Shown here in pieces: positions 14,101 through 26,500 of a stretch of 64,000 nt of DNA. Where the stretch lies: positions 24,731,060 through 24,795,059 of the forward strand of contig OX442314.1 in assembly GCA_949358305.1 (NCBI GenBank), written 5' to 3'. A program made the translations under genes and the position numbers. Position 1 is the first letter of the stretch; every line of letters begins with the position of its first letter. The DNA is from Strigamia acuminata. Taxonomy: Eukaryota; Arthropoda; Chilopoda; Geophilomorpha; Linotaeniidae. The notes under the pieces were generated by a model. It worked only from the letters and a program-made list of their open reading frames with translations, was not told where the DNA came from and searched no databases.

Positions 14101-14543
14101 CCGATCCAATTCCCCGCAAAAATAACCTGGAGCTTTCCGGTTTGACACTGTGCTACCATCAAAACCGTCGATAATTTGCACGTACCCATCCGCACACGTA
14201 GTTGCGTTCACCAGTTGGCCAATCTTCAATCGATAAAACCTGAGAAAGAAGATAAACGAAAAATGAAATTAAATGAAAATATTATTCAACAAGTCGAGAT
14301 TATTGTGCACAAATTTGTTGATTTTTATTTTCGTATTGTTTGTCGATTAGGTAATTGAGGAAAATGAAAATAAATAGAAAACAAAAACATTTTTGCAGCT
14401 TTATTTACAGTCAATTTAGTGTGGAGTTGTGCAAGTCATTCTCCTTCAATTCAGTGTTGATTTTCGCTATATTTACCCATCTCTTGTTTTGTCGTTTGGA
14501 ATTTTCAAAGCTCTGGAATTTCTAATTTAGATAACGGAACAAG

Positions 14544-14575
<32 letters not shown>

Positions 14576-17500
14576 GTAATTATTATTGCTTTTTTTCTAT
14601 CATAAAAATTAGAATTGCTTCTCGTGTGTACAGTTTATCTGATCGGGGAGCATTGCAGCAAAGCGAGCCTACGTCGCCAATTGATTCCATTTATTTGCTC
14701 CCCAATGTTTCAAAGCAAGTATTCCTGGTATTATTTTCCTCATTGGTACCTGGAAAACTAATTAAATCTAAAGTTCTTTTCGCGCTAACTTTAATTTCAG
14801 TTAGAGAAAAGCATAAACAACTTCGATTTCGTCTCAAATGTAAGTCAAACTGTTTTTACCAATATTCAGAAGCGGATTACACATACAAACCATCATGAGC
14901 CCCTAAAAAAAAAACGATATTAATTTTTCTGTGCGCTAATTAGTTTTTTCACTCAAAAAATAATTTTTTTGCTCAAATGGTTCAATTTATTACCTAAAAT
15001 GTCGAAAATATCTAAAAATTAAACTTTTGCGTCTAAAATAGTCCAATTTATTGTCTAAAATGTCTAAAAATTAAATTTTTGTGACTAAAATGTCTAAAAA
15101 ATTAAATTTTTGTGACTAAAATGTCTAAAAATTAAATTTTGTGACTAAAACATCTAAAAATTAAACATCTGTGACTAAAATGTCTAAAAAATTAAACATT
15201 TTGTGACTAAAATATGTAAAAATTAAAATGTTATGTCTGAAATGTCTAAAAAGTAAACTTTTGCGTCTAAAATTTGCATTTTTTAAATTTAAAACACTTT
15301 ATTTTGCAGATAAACGCATTTTTTTCACTTAGAAAGTGCATTTTTTGACCCGGACCGATCACGAGGCTTTCAAGATGTCCGTGCGTGGGCCCTGGAGGAT
15401 ATTACTCCGTCGCTGTGAAGCTAGGTGTACACAGAACATATCTCAACATTGATTTATGTCTAGAATTACGAGAATTCCTTTCGGAAAATTTGTTTGGCAA
15501 GGATGTCCATATTTCCAGTTCCACTTTTCCTGTTTGCTCAATATGAATATATGGATACGACCATATGTTACTTGCTATTGTCAACATTAAAAACAAGCCG
15601 GCGATTTTTTATTTTTATCTCTTTCTCTTGTGAACCGAACCGAGTCAAAAAGACTTGGCATTACATTTTCTCGATGACCCGTTAAATCATTCGCAGAATT
15701 CCTCCATTTTAATCTATCATAATGAAACTATTCCAAGCAAATAAACACTTTCCTTAGGAAACGAATAACTCGAGTTTATTAACGATCTGACGATGATATG
15801 CGGGTCGAAAAGATTAATTCCTTCCTAATTTAAATAAATACAATCGAATTTGCATGTTTAATAAGCATAAAACCTTGCTTTATCACACCTTTTCAGCACC
15901 AATTATAAGATGATATTTCATTTTCCTGTCAAAGACTTTAAACCGACCATTTTATTTCCCGAGAGGACCGAAAGCTTTAAGTACTTTTCGATTGTTAAAT
16001 AGCGCAGTGCTCAACGGATTACAACGACGCATAAGAAATCACATTTGAATAATTTAAGACCTATTCTTGGTTCTTGGTAGTATTTCATTCCATTGCACAA
16101 GTAAATAACGCTTTTTATGTTCTTGTTTCAGAAGTTAAAAGCCAAAATGTGTGAACATAAAAACTCTTTAGATTAGTGCAAAACAATGTCCCTTAATGCG
16201 CAATTGTTGTGTACAAAAGTGCACTTTTTAAGTGCAAATGTGCACCCAAAGTGCCACTTCACACCATCAACTTAAGGTGTGCACCCCAAAACAACCACAA
16301 GTTGATTTTTTTCTTCTTTTTTTATCCGAATTTTTAATTTAGTCATCGTGTTTTTAATTCATACTGACGAATCCCAATACGCCTTCAAAGTAATAATTTA
16401 ATACAAATCTGATTTTAAGTATCGCAGCTACTTAAAATTTAGAGGAGATGTTTTTATCTTTTATTTATTTTATGTTTTCTAAAAAAAACTTTTACTTTTT
16501 TTACCAGCCGTCTTAAACGCGCATTTTTAGACCATTAGTACCGTTAAAGCTCACCAGATGGCGTTCACCACAGTGAGGTAATCGACCGAGCTATTAAGAC
16601 TCAATGGGGGGAAACAAAGTGATACAGCTCATAGAAGTTAGTTCTTCTAAAGCACTCAAACTGTGTATGGTTTGGCTGAACCCAGTTTGTCTTCTGAAAC
16701 GACTAATAAAGTGTTAAAGTAGGTTCACACTTTGCGCAAGAAAACTGACGCAACGCAAGCTGCTTGCGTTCAAAAATTCTTGACGTTAACGCCAATTCCT
16801 GCTTCAACTCCAAGTTGAAGTAAGTGACGCAACGCAAGGAAAGGTCTTGCGGCCAACCAATCAAGATCGACTCCAACTCTCGTCGATTCATGTCTGGTTG
16901 GCCACGTGCAAACAGGCCGCTAATTTCGGATTCTGGATCCAATTCCAGATTTCATTGAAACTATCTGATCGGCCAGACGCAAGATCAATTGTTTCAGCTC
17001 TGTTCACATGTGTGAACAGACTCTGCGTTGCGTTTGAGTAATATTTCTTTGCGTTGCGTCGCCCCTAATGTGAACACAAGTGTGAACCTAGCTTTATCCA
17101 TCCTTAACTTAGTTATTATTTGTTATATTTTGTATGATTTATAATTATTACCATTTCATTGCTAGAATTAAGACAATAGATTATATATACTCGAGTTGCA
17201 GTCAAAAAGGCACTTTACAAGGTGTAGTCCCATTGGTCGAGCCAGTTTACTACTAACTCCAGACTGTATACTACTACTACGAGAAGTAGTTTTGATTGTT
17301 ATTTATTGTTGTGATTGTTATGACTAGTTTAGTTAATGTTATTTTGATTTTATTTAATAAAAAATGTTATTTCCATCATTAAAATAAAGTTTTACACATT
17401 AAAAAATGTCAAACTCATGTTTGTTGTGTTTATTAGTTACTTCGTCTGGAAGTTTGAATTTTAGGCCGTTGCCTAGGCAATCGATTGCAATGTCTGTACA

Positions 17501-20500
17501 TTGTAATGCAATTCTGGTGTTTGGGTCTACTTTTCCGGATCACTACACCAGTAAACTGGCTCGACCAATGGGACTACACCTTGTAAAGTGCCTTTTTGAC
17601 TGCAACTCGAGTATAGCTCACAAATCATGTAATCTTATATTTTGTACGGTTTATTCTTAAACCGGATATCTGGTTTGTATAACCAGATTTCCGACTCTAT
17701 AAATTAATAAAGAATATTCATTTATATTTAAGACACAGTCATTCTAGTTCATTTGTTAATTAGATTCGTTCATTCCCCGAACCACGTAACAGTATATTCA
17801 TTTTTTTTTTTTTTAATCTTGAAGCTCTAACAAGACATTCAGTTCTTGCATTTTCCAGTCGCGAGAGAAATGAGCCCAACATCAAAGGTTCCGACTAATC
17901 TGTATCTAGTATTTGTACTTTACATACCCGAAGAGTTTTAATGCAATTCGTTACAATGGAAAAAACCAAAATGTTTCTAAAATTTATACAAATTGCTACC
18001 TTGCAGATATTGCCACAATCAGCGCCCAAATTCCATCAACGCACACAATTGCAACAAATAATATTTTTTTATTTTCATTCAAAAATAAATTTTAAAAAAA
18101 TGTTACAGTAATCATTTCCTCGTACCCAACCCACGATTTTTGACATAAACATACTGGATACTGATAAGTTAAATTTCATTCAATTGTGAAGTGCAGCAAA
18201 GCCAGCCCAAGAGACAAAAGGTATCACATAATATCCATGACGTCTTACCACGGGCACGGCCAAATTCTTCAGTCTCTTGCATCGACGTGAGGAGATGCCT
18301 TTGGAGAAATATCTCTTGAATAGCAGCATTTGAATATTTAATATCCTATTCATTTTTAAAAAGATACAGAAAACTTCCATTCCCATAGAAAAATCCAAGC
18401 AAATGCAATTCAAATTCTCTGTAAACAATTTTAAAAAAAAAATTTTGCAGTCCATATTATATCCCATCTTTTTTACCCCAAAAAACCCGAATTCTACACA
18501 TATTCCCGCATATATTTTCCCTTCTTTCTTTTATTTAACTTTCCTCTGTTACCTTTAAAGTCCATTAACGAACATCTGCTTACACATGACGAGTGAGAAA
18601 AGGTGCCTGCGCCAACCAAAGTAAATTGATCGTACGGTATAATTAACTTTTTCTTAACCGCACATACAAACCACCACCAATGATTCAAACCCATTGCAAA
18701 TGGAATCATTACTTTTTTCCAAACACATGTACGGTATTATTCTCCATTACGTATGAGAAAAAAAAAATTTCTGTAACAAAAACGGGGAAAATCAGCTGGC
18801 GACAGCTCCGGTTACAGTTTAAAATTTAATGCTTCCAATTCGGATTTTTTTTTTTTTTGAGTAAAAAATATAAGGGAAAGAAAAAAAGACGCGCATGTGG
18901 GTGACAAGTGCCGTGAATCACTTTTCAGAGTTGGAGAAGCCATTTCTTTGATTTGGTTTGGGACTATTTCATCTTCTTCGCCTTATGACAAACATCAGTT
19001 AAATTTTTTTTTTTTTTTAAAAAAAAGGTAAAAGAAAAAAAAGTAAAAAGACTCGACTATAATGTTTAAAAAATGATATATCTGGCTTAAGAGGCCACGG
19101 AAATGGAGTATGATGATCATCAAAAAATGACTCTCTTCACTCCACTGCTCACGCATTCGCAAAGAAAAGTTGCAACGGAGAAAGAAATTGTTTCGAATTA
19201 AAGATGAAAGGTTTAATCATTGTTATTGTTTTATTTTGAATTATGCGATGGGAATTTCCCTAATTACAGCTAATTTCCATTCATTTTTGGCAATTAGACA
19301 ACTGATTTAAATACGCTACTGAAAGGCGCATTCAATAATAACACGAGAATCTCGTGTAAAAACTTGTTGTTGGAGAGACTTATTATTGAATGCTCCAAAA
19401 CAGTGTTAGGCGCGGTACCCCTTACTTATACCGCGGTGCAAGTACGCGGTACACGGCATAGACTCAAAAAGTACCGCGATTTTGCGGTACATCTCGCGTG
19501 AACGCGAGAAAACACGAGATTCTGGTGTTTTCTGCCGTTTTCCACTTTAATTTTAAAAAGTTGATGTTTACACTCATTCAAAGTGAGTACAAACATCAAT
19601 AAGTTATAAAATTAATAAAATCCCATTAAAAGTTTATTATTCATAAACTTTTATTTTTTTTATTAATTTTATAACGTATTGATGTTTACACTCACGTTTC
19701 TTCACCAATGTGAACGCACCCATTGTTATTTATGATTGTTCTACATTAATTCTAAGGCCATTTATTGCACACAATTCAGTTATGATTAAGAGTTTCGCAG
19801 AATAAGCTTTGAATTTCAATATCATGAATATTTCATACAACTTATATCCAAGTTCAACTTCATTACGATAATATTAACATAAAGCAGTCAAAACATCATT
19901 TTCGTACGACACGATGTTAGCTCCCCTTTAAGCAAAAAGCAGCAGACGAAGGGAAGAAAAATTCACGTCGGTAAAACAAAACGCGATGCGAAATTCCGCA
20001 ATTTTATTTCCAATTGATTTTGCAAAATCTAATAAGCAAAAACTTATCAAGGAAAATTCTGGGCTACTTGCCTTGTTTCTATTCATCTTATTCAATTTCG
20101 ACATAGTTAAGTTTAGTAATTTTTTTTTACGAGACAACTGAAACTGGTCCTTTATCGAATTCAGCAAATTCACTTTACATGTATTGAGCGAAACCCTCCG
20201 AACGAATTGCTTAAGATTCCTTATAACTTAAGGTCTCACTCGCCAATAAAGCACTTTTTTATTGCTTTAGCTAAATTACCACCAGTTGTAATGCATTAAA
20301 TTACAACTCATTTAGACGTTTTTAATGATAATTATCATTTCTAAATCAAAACTTCAAGTGCAATTCTTATAAAATGCTAAAAAATCGTTGACGTAGCGCT
20401 TTAATCTAATTTTACACCCTTTAAATTCCAAATAAGAAGCAGTCATGAATGTAAAATTAGCATAAAGTTACAAGTATACTTAAAACCTCGGCTGGAATTT

Positions 20501-23500
20501 GAGGTATTTTAATTGGCAGCAAACTCATAGTCACATCATCACTTTATTTACTTCCGTCTTCTCTATATTAACTTAAAATTTGTTTTTAACTTGTTGGTTT
20601 TGACAATTTTTTTTTTTTTTAAAATTATAGAATTTTTTTTTCTTCAAAAATAATAATAAAAAAATTTCTCATTAATTTCACATCGTTTTGGATTAGAACG
20701 CCACAAAACATCCGTTGAGAAAACAGGTTGAAATAATTGTTTTTGTTGCCCAATATTGAAAAAAAAAACAATCCATACAATCTCATTTTTATTCAAAACA
20801 AGGCAAATCCACCCATATTGAAAACATCCAAGCGCTACCTGCAGCTGCATTTGCTATGTCTAATTTCTTTCAAACCTTTGCTTGTTCATAAGAAAATGGT
20901 TGATTTCAATTCAAGCAGACGAAACCTATTCAACCAGAAGAATCTGCAAGAGAGTTTATGAAGCAAAGTGTGTTTTTTTTTTTTAAAAAAAGGTAACTTT
21001 TCCAGATTTTAGAAATTCCAAAACCAAAATTCTAATTTCCTAAGTTGTCTCGACTAACACCAAGATTCGTTAGTGCCCACGCAGTCTTTCTAATTCATTG
21101 TGTGACTAAGCGCACACATTCTCAGAAATTGCATCTGAGAATGTCGCGTATATTACCCCAAACGGTTCAAAAATACATTGAAATTATATTGCAATGCAAG
21201 CTTATATACTCCAAACCGATACAATTTGTTGTCCAAACTCCACATTTTGGAACGCATTAAGTGAAAACCAATATATTACAAAAATATATTTTCGAACCCC
21301 ATATGGGACATTCACTTCTAGACTAAAGTATAGTTCAAAATTTTAAAATTACATCATAATTTAATAAGTCGCCACGACCCATGCAGAAAAGCTTCACCGC
21401 CTTTCATGCAGGAAAGCCTAATCATATTCTCCACTTAAAAGCCGTTTGAAAAAGAAAAAAACCGCCTCATATCCACAATTACATTTTAAAAATTTCTGTA
21501 ATAAAGCATTTAAATCGATAGTTTAGGTCCCTTAAACTGTAATCTTCTTTTCATCAAAGACGACGCGTTTATGTTATAAAGAACCCGCTTAAATAATTTA
21601 TTCGCAGACTTAGCAACTAATTAGATTGTAGTCTAATGCAATAACCGAATACGGAACGACACGATGCTAAAACCAAATAAAGGGCTTAAGAATTTCCCGT
21701 TTTGCCTAGCAAACTTTTGAATTGTGTACGCAATTACCTTAGTTTACGAGGTGCACCGGATGGACTCCGCGTCAACAGAGGGATATCTAAACTGATACCG
21801 GCTTAGCGAGGGTTTAGAGACTCCTCCGACAAAAAAAAACTCTCATTATGATGATAAGAAGTTGGAAAAAAATAATTCATCAACTTTCACTGACATCTGC
21901 TACTTGCAACCAAAGATAACTGCGTGTCCAGTCCCGTGTAAGTGAAAAAAGAAACGAAAGAAAAAAATAAATAAAATGATTGATGCGAAAATGATTATTG
22001 CACAAGTGATTACGATATGTTTTTTGCTCTTACCACATTATTTAGAAGAAGAAGAAAAAAAATAATATATAGATATTCTTTTTTTTTTTATCTGCAAAAA
22101 TGCTTATTTTTTTCCCGATTCGTCATGTGCACTACACTTCACCCACTCGTAGACACACAGGAACGCTGAATGGACGCGCCAGCACCTTATCAGTATCATA
22201 CTGCATCCAAAATCCAGAACAAAGAATAATAAAAAAAAAATATTTATTTAAAAAAAAAGAGAACAAGAAATATTTATGGAAACGATTTGTTCTTAAAGTA
22301 GCGCGAGAAAAAAAAAATAAAAGTTGAAAAAGGGGGGTTAAAGGGGTGTGGGGGGGGGGGGAGAAATGCAGCAATGAGCTTAAAATTAAAAATGCAACGG
22401 CCCTTAGGTTCGGCACATTGCACGACCCCCCGGTGGCCAACTTTAGCCGTGTTACCAAGGGAACCGTAGTCGTCAAGTGCAACGATCCCAACAAAATGGG
22501 GGAATGGTGTGAAGAGGTGATGGCGGACGGGTGGGTGGGGGCACCTACCAGCCGATGGAATAATTCAACGACCAAAACCACCACCTCGCAAGGGTGGTAG
22601 AGGTTGCTACATTGCTAAGTGCAAACCGACACCCGCAACAGAAAAAAAAAGAAAAAAAAAGAAAAGAAATCAGAGTAAAAATAAATAAAAAATTCGTTCG
22701 GTGGTTAGTTTTATTCTTCGGAGAAAAGCAGGACGAAAGCGTAAAGAAAGGCCACATCGTTCGAACTGATTATAGAATCTTGTATTAAATTTACTGGATG
22801 GAGAATTTCGCAATTTCGCCACTTAAAGCAAATAGTCCCGTCACGCCATGTAAACATTTCAAGAATATTCGGATGTAGACGCATATGGATATCAAAATGA
22901 TCGTCTCATCTTTCTAAACAACTTTTACATTTGCACTATCGTCGAATTCCTCGAGGAAACGTGAGAAAATCGCGTTTGAATAAGAAGCGACTTATATTTT
23001 TTTGTGCCATAAGGTTAAGCCTCAATCCAGATATACAAAAGCATTGATTTAATTCAAGCATTTTGTCAGAGCGATTTGTAACGTTCCAAGCAAAAAAGAC
23101 GGAGGAAAAAAAAGTGTTTTTCTTCCAATCTTGATTGCCAGTGCTAACGATGCACCGTAATGGATGAAGTTTTCTCAGGGGCGGATCGGGCCCTTCGCGG
23201 CTCTCGTAGCCATTTTTGGGGCCCTGTTTTTAAAGAAATCTTAAAAAAATATTTTTTTTTTCAAATGTTTCACTTTCCCTTCAAATTCGATGATTTTCCG
23301 AATTTGCTTGGCCGACCAAAATATCGGTTCATTCCAATTGAGATTGATTCCTTGCAGCACTTTAATCCACAATCGCGCATCAATCTTCACTTAAAAAATA
23401 AATTATCGTTTCTAAAACGGAAAGATCTAAACACAATAATAAAATTGGTTTATTTATCATGCGCTCGAATCGAAAGCATGTACGAATGGCTCACATCCGT

Positions 23501-26500
23501 TTTTAAAGAAGGCATTTTTTAGTCAAAGGGCCGTTCAGTATTCGTATCGTGTCCTAGTTCGAAATTAAGGCCGAGATTTATATGGTTCTTTTCTTTGTAT
23601 ACAGGAATGGAGGAGTGGCGCCGACTCTGCTCGAATTTGATATCTCATTCCGCTCCTTCCCGCCAGAAGGAGGCAAAAAAAAAGAGGGAAGAATGGAAAG
23701 AGATGCATTTATCAAGGCACGTCAAGCCCACTTGCTCCTACTCTCTCTCACTGCCACTGGAATGTCTAATGGTCAGTTCACAATAAAAGCAAAACCTGTT
23801 CCTTCGAGTTCGAGCAAAAAAAAAGTGAATAGGAAGAACAACAAGAAAGAAGGTTTGGATTTGAAAAAATATAAAATTTAAATTTAGAGTGGGGAATTTC
23901 ATATCGGAATGATTAAACATTTTGGAATTTAATTACTTACATTTCTCTGCGATGAAACATTTTTGAACTTTGAAGATTGAGAAGAAATTTGACTTCGTCA
24001 GTTTAAATTAAGAGTAATGAACTCGTAACTAGTGTACTGGAAAAAAACTGAATTTAGCACGAACTTATTTCGATACTATTTTTTAAATTTCAGACTTGTA
24101 CTATTTTTGTTTATTTCTGCACTATTTTAAGTTTCGATTGTTTGGAAGTTTTGGCGAACTTCGCAACGTTTTCTCTTGCAAAGTCCATTAAAATCTATGA
24201 AAATCCTTGCAATATCCCTTAAAATCTATAAAAATTCTTGCAAAATCCCTTGAAATCTATGAAAATCCTTGCAAAATCCATTGAAATTATGAAAATCCTT
24301 GCAATATCCCTTAAAATCTATAAAAATCCTTGCAAAATTCCTTGAAATCTATAAAAATCCTTGCAAAATCCATTGAAATTATGAAAATCCTTTCAAAATG
24401 CATTAAACTCTGTGAAAATCCTTGAAAAATCTGTAAAAATCCTTGCAAAATCTATAAAAATTCTTGCAAAATCTATGACAATCCTTACAAAATCTATGAA
24501 AATCCATGCAAAATCTATAAAAATTCCTTTAAATCTACGAAAATCCTTGAAAAATCCCTTTAAATTTATGAAAATCCTTGCAAAAATCCCTTTAAATTTA
24601 TGAAAATCCTTGCAAAAATCCCTTTAAATTTATGAAAATCCTTGCAAAAATCCCTTTAAATCTATAAAAATTCTTGCAAAATCCTTTAAATTTATGAAAA
24701 TCCTTGCAAAATCCCTCTAAATCTATGAAATTTCTTTCAAAATCCCTTTAAATCTATGAAAACCCTTACAATTTTTCTAATAAATAATGCACACTATTTT
24801 TTATTGTTTGCTGAAGCCTTGTGGAGTGTTCCGACTCCATTTTATTTTATCGTTATTTTGTGACGCGCCCACTAACACGAGCGCCCCCTGTATTAATTCA
24901 CGTATTAAATCACTTATGTTAATTTCCAACTAAGACATGGCTGCTTATTTCAACCACTCATAATTTCATCCACTTTCATCAATTATTCGACGATAAGAAC
25001 ACATTATTGGCGACGAGGTATGAATTTCAACAAAGAATCCACGATCTTCTGTGACTTTTTGTGTGTTTTTCTCGTCGTTTGATGTCAAACTGGACTTGCT
25101 GACCACGCGTTGACCGTTAGGCTTAGCACCTTGTATCGTGAGTTTTTGTGCCGTTTTCATCGAAATTTTTTTTGCCGTGAATTATGCCGTTGTCGGGAAC
25201 CCCCGAGAAATACAACCCGCAAGACGACTGGGCGACGTACGTGCTTCAAATGAGTTGCGTGTTCGCCTGCAACAAAGTCGTCGACGACGCCGACAAAGTG
25301 AACACGCTTTTGTCGTGCGTGGGAATGGCCACGTTCGCGAAAATCGTCGATTTGACCCGGCCAAAGGACCCCACGACCATGAAGTACAAGGAAATAGTGG
25401 ACCTGATGGAAAAACATCAAAAACCGAAGCCCATTGCGCAAGGCGAAATTGTGCGATTCCGCAACCGTAAACGAAATAAGGGCGAAACTGTTAGCGACTT
25501 CGCGGCGGCCCTTCATTCCCTCACCAAATACTGCAATTTCGGTGAAAATCAGGACGACGAAATGAGGAACCAGTTCATCGTCGGCCTAAATATGCGGCAA
25601 GTACAAGAAACCTTATATTTGCAAAAGGACTTGACCTTCGCCAAGGCGCTCGAGGCGGCCACTTCTGCAGAGATTGCTGGGGCAGATGTTTCCAGTTTCG
25701 TGGACGCACCATCAACGATCCACCAAATTAATGAACCCGGAAACTCCTCCAAATCCTCTTTTCATTCGCAGAAAAACGGTAGACGTCCCTCGAGAGGCTC
25801 CGGTGGTCAACACCACCAGTCGGACCACACCAAATCGCAGCACGAAACGAAAAAGTGTAAACACTGCGGCAGGTCTGGACACCGACAGGACGAGTGCCGT
25901 TTCCGCACAGCCAAATGTCACGGCTGTGGCGTCGAGGGCCACATCAAGCCCGTCTGCCGCGCGTCGAAATCGTCAACGTCCGCGCACCACACGACCGTGT
26001 CCGCCTTGAGAAAGCTGACATTTTACACCGTTCGTACGAGGAAGCCTAAAACCCCGATCGCGGTGAATGAAGTGTCCATCAGGCCGACCAAACCACTAGT
26101 TCTCGAGCTTCGAATCGCTCAGACGCTGTTATGGATGGAAATTGACACTGGAGCTGGCGCCACGATCATCAGTCGCGCGATGCATAATAAATATTTTTCT
26201 CAGTTCCAGATCCAACCACTTTCAACTGAATTTTCGTCGTACGATGGCCATTCCTTGCCGATGACGGGCGTGTGCATCGTTCCAGTTACGTACGACGGGA
26301 AAACACGCGAATTGCCGTTGTGTGTGGCTGAACACGGTCAAGTCCCGTTGCTGGGACGTGACTGGATGGACGAGTTCGGTTTGCTGCACGCTGCTGGTGC
26401 GGCCTTTCGTCCCGTAATTTATCATGCTGCTGCCGGTGTTCCTCCGAAATTCGCTCGCAAACGTGCGACTCGACAGCAGGCTGCAGGTCCAAACAACTTG

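Noticed and set aside
22132-22584. 150-codon minus-strand frame
   Set aside because: Low-complexity, rich in Ser, Leu and Phe, spanning homopolymers; no start context, splice site or domain.
24412-24603. 63-codon open frame with a repetitive lysine-rich peptide
   Set aside because: It exists only because of the 31-bp minisatellite periodicity.
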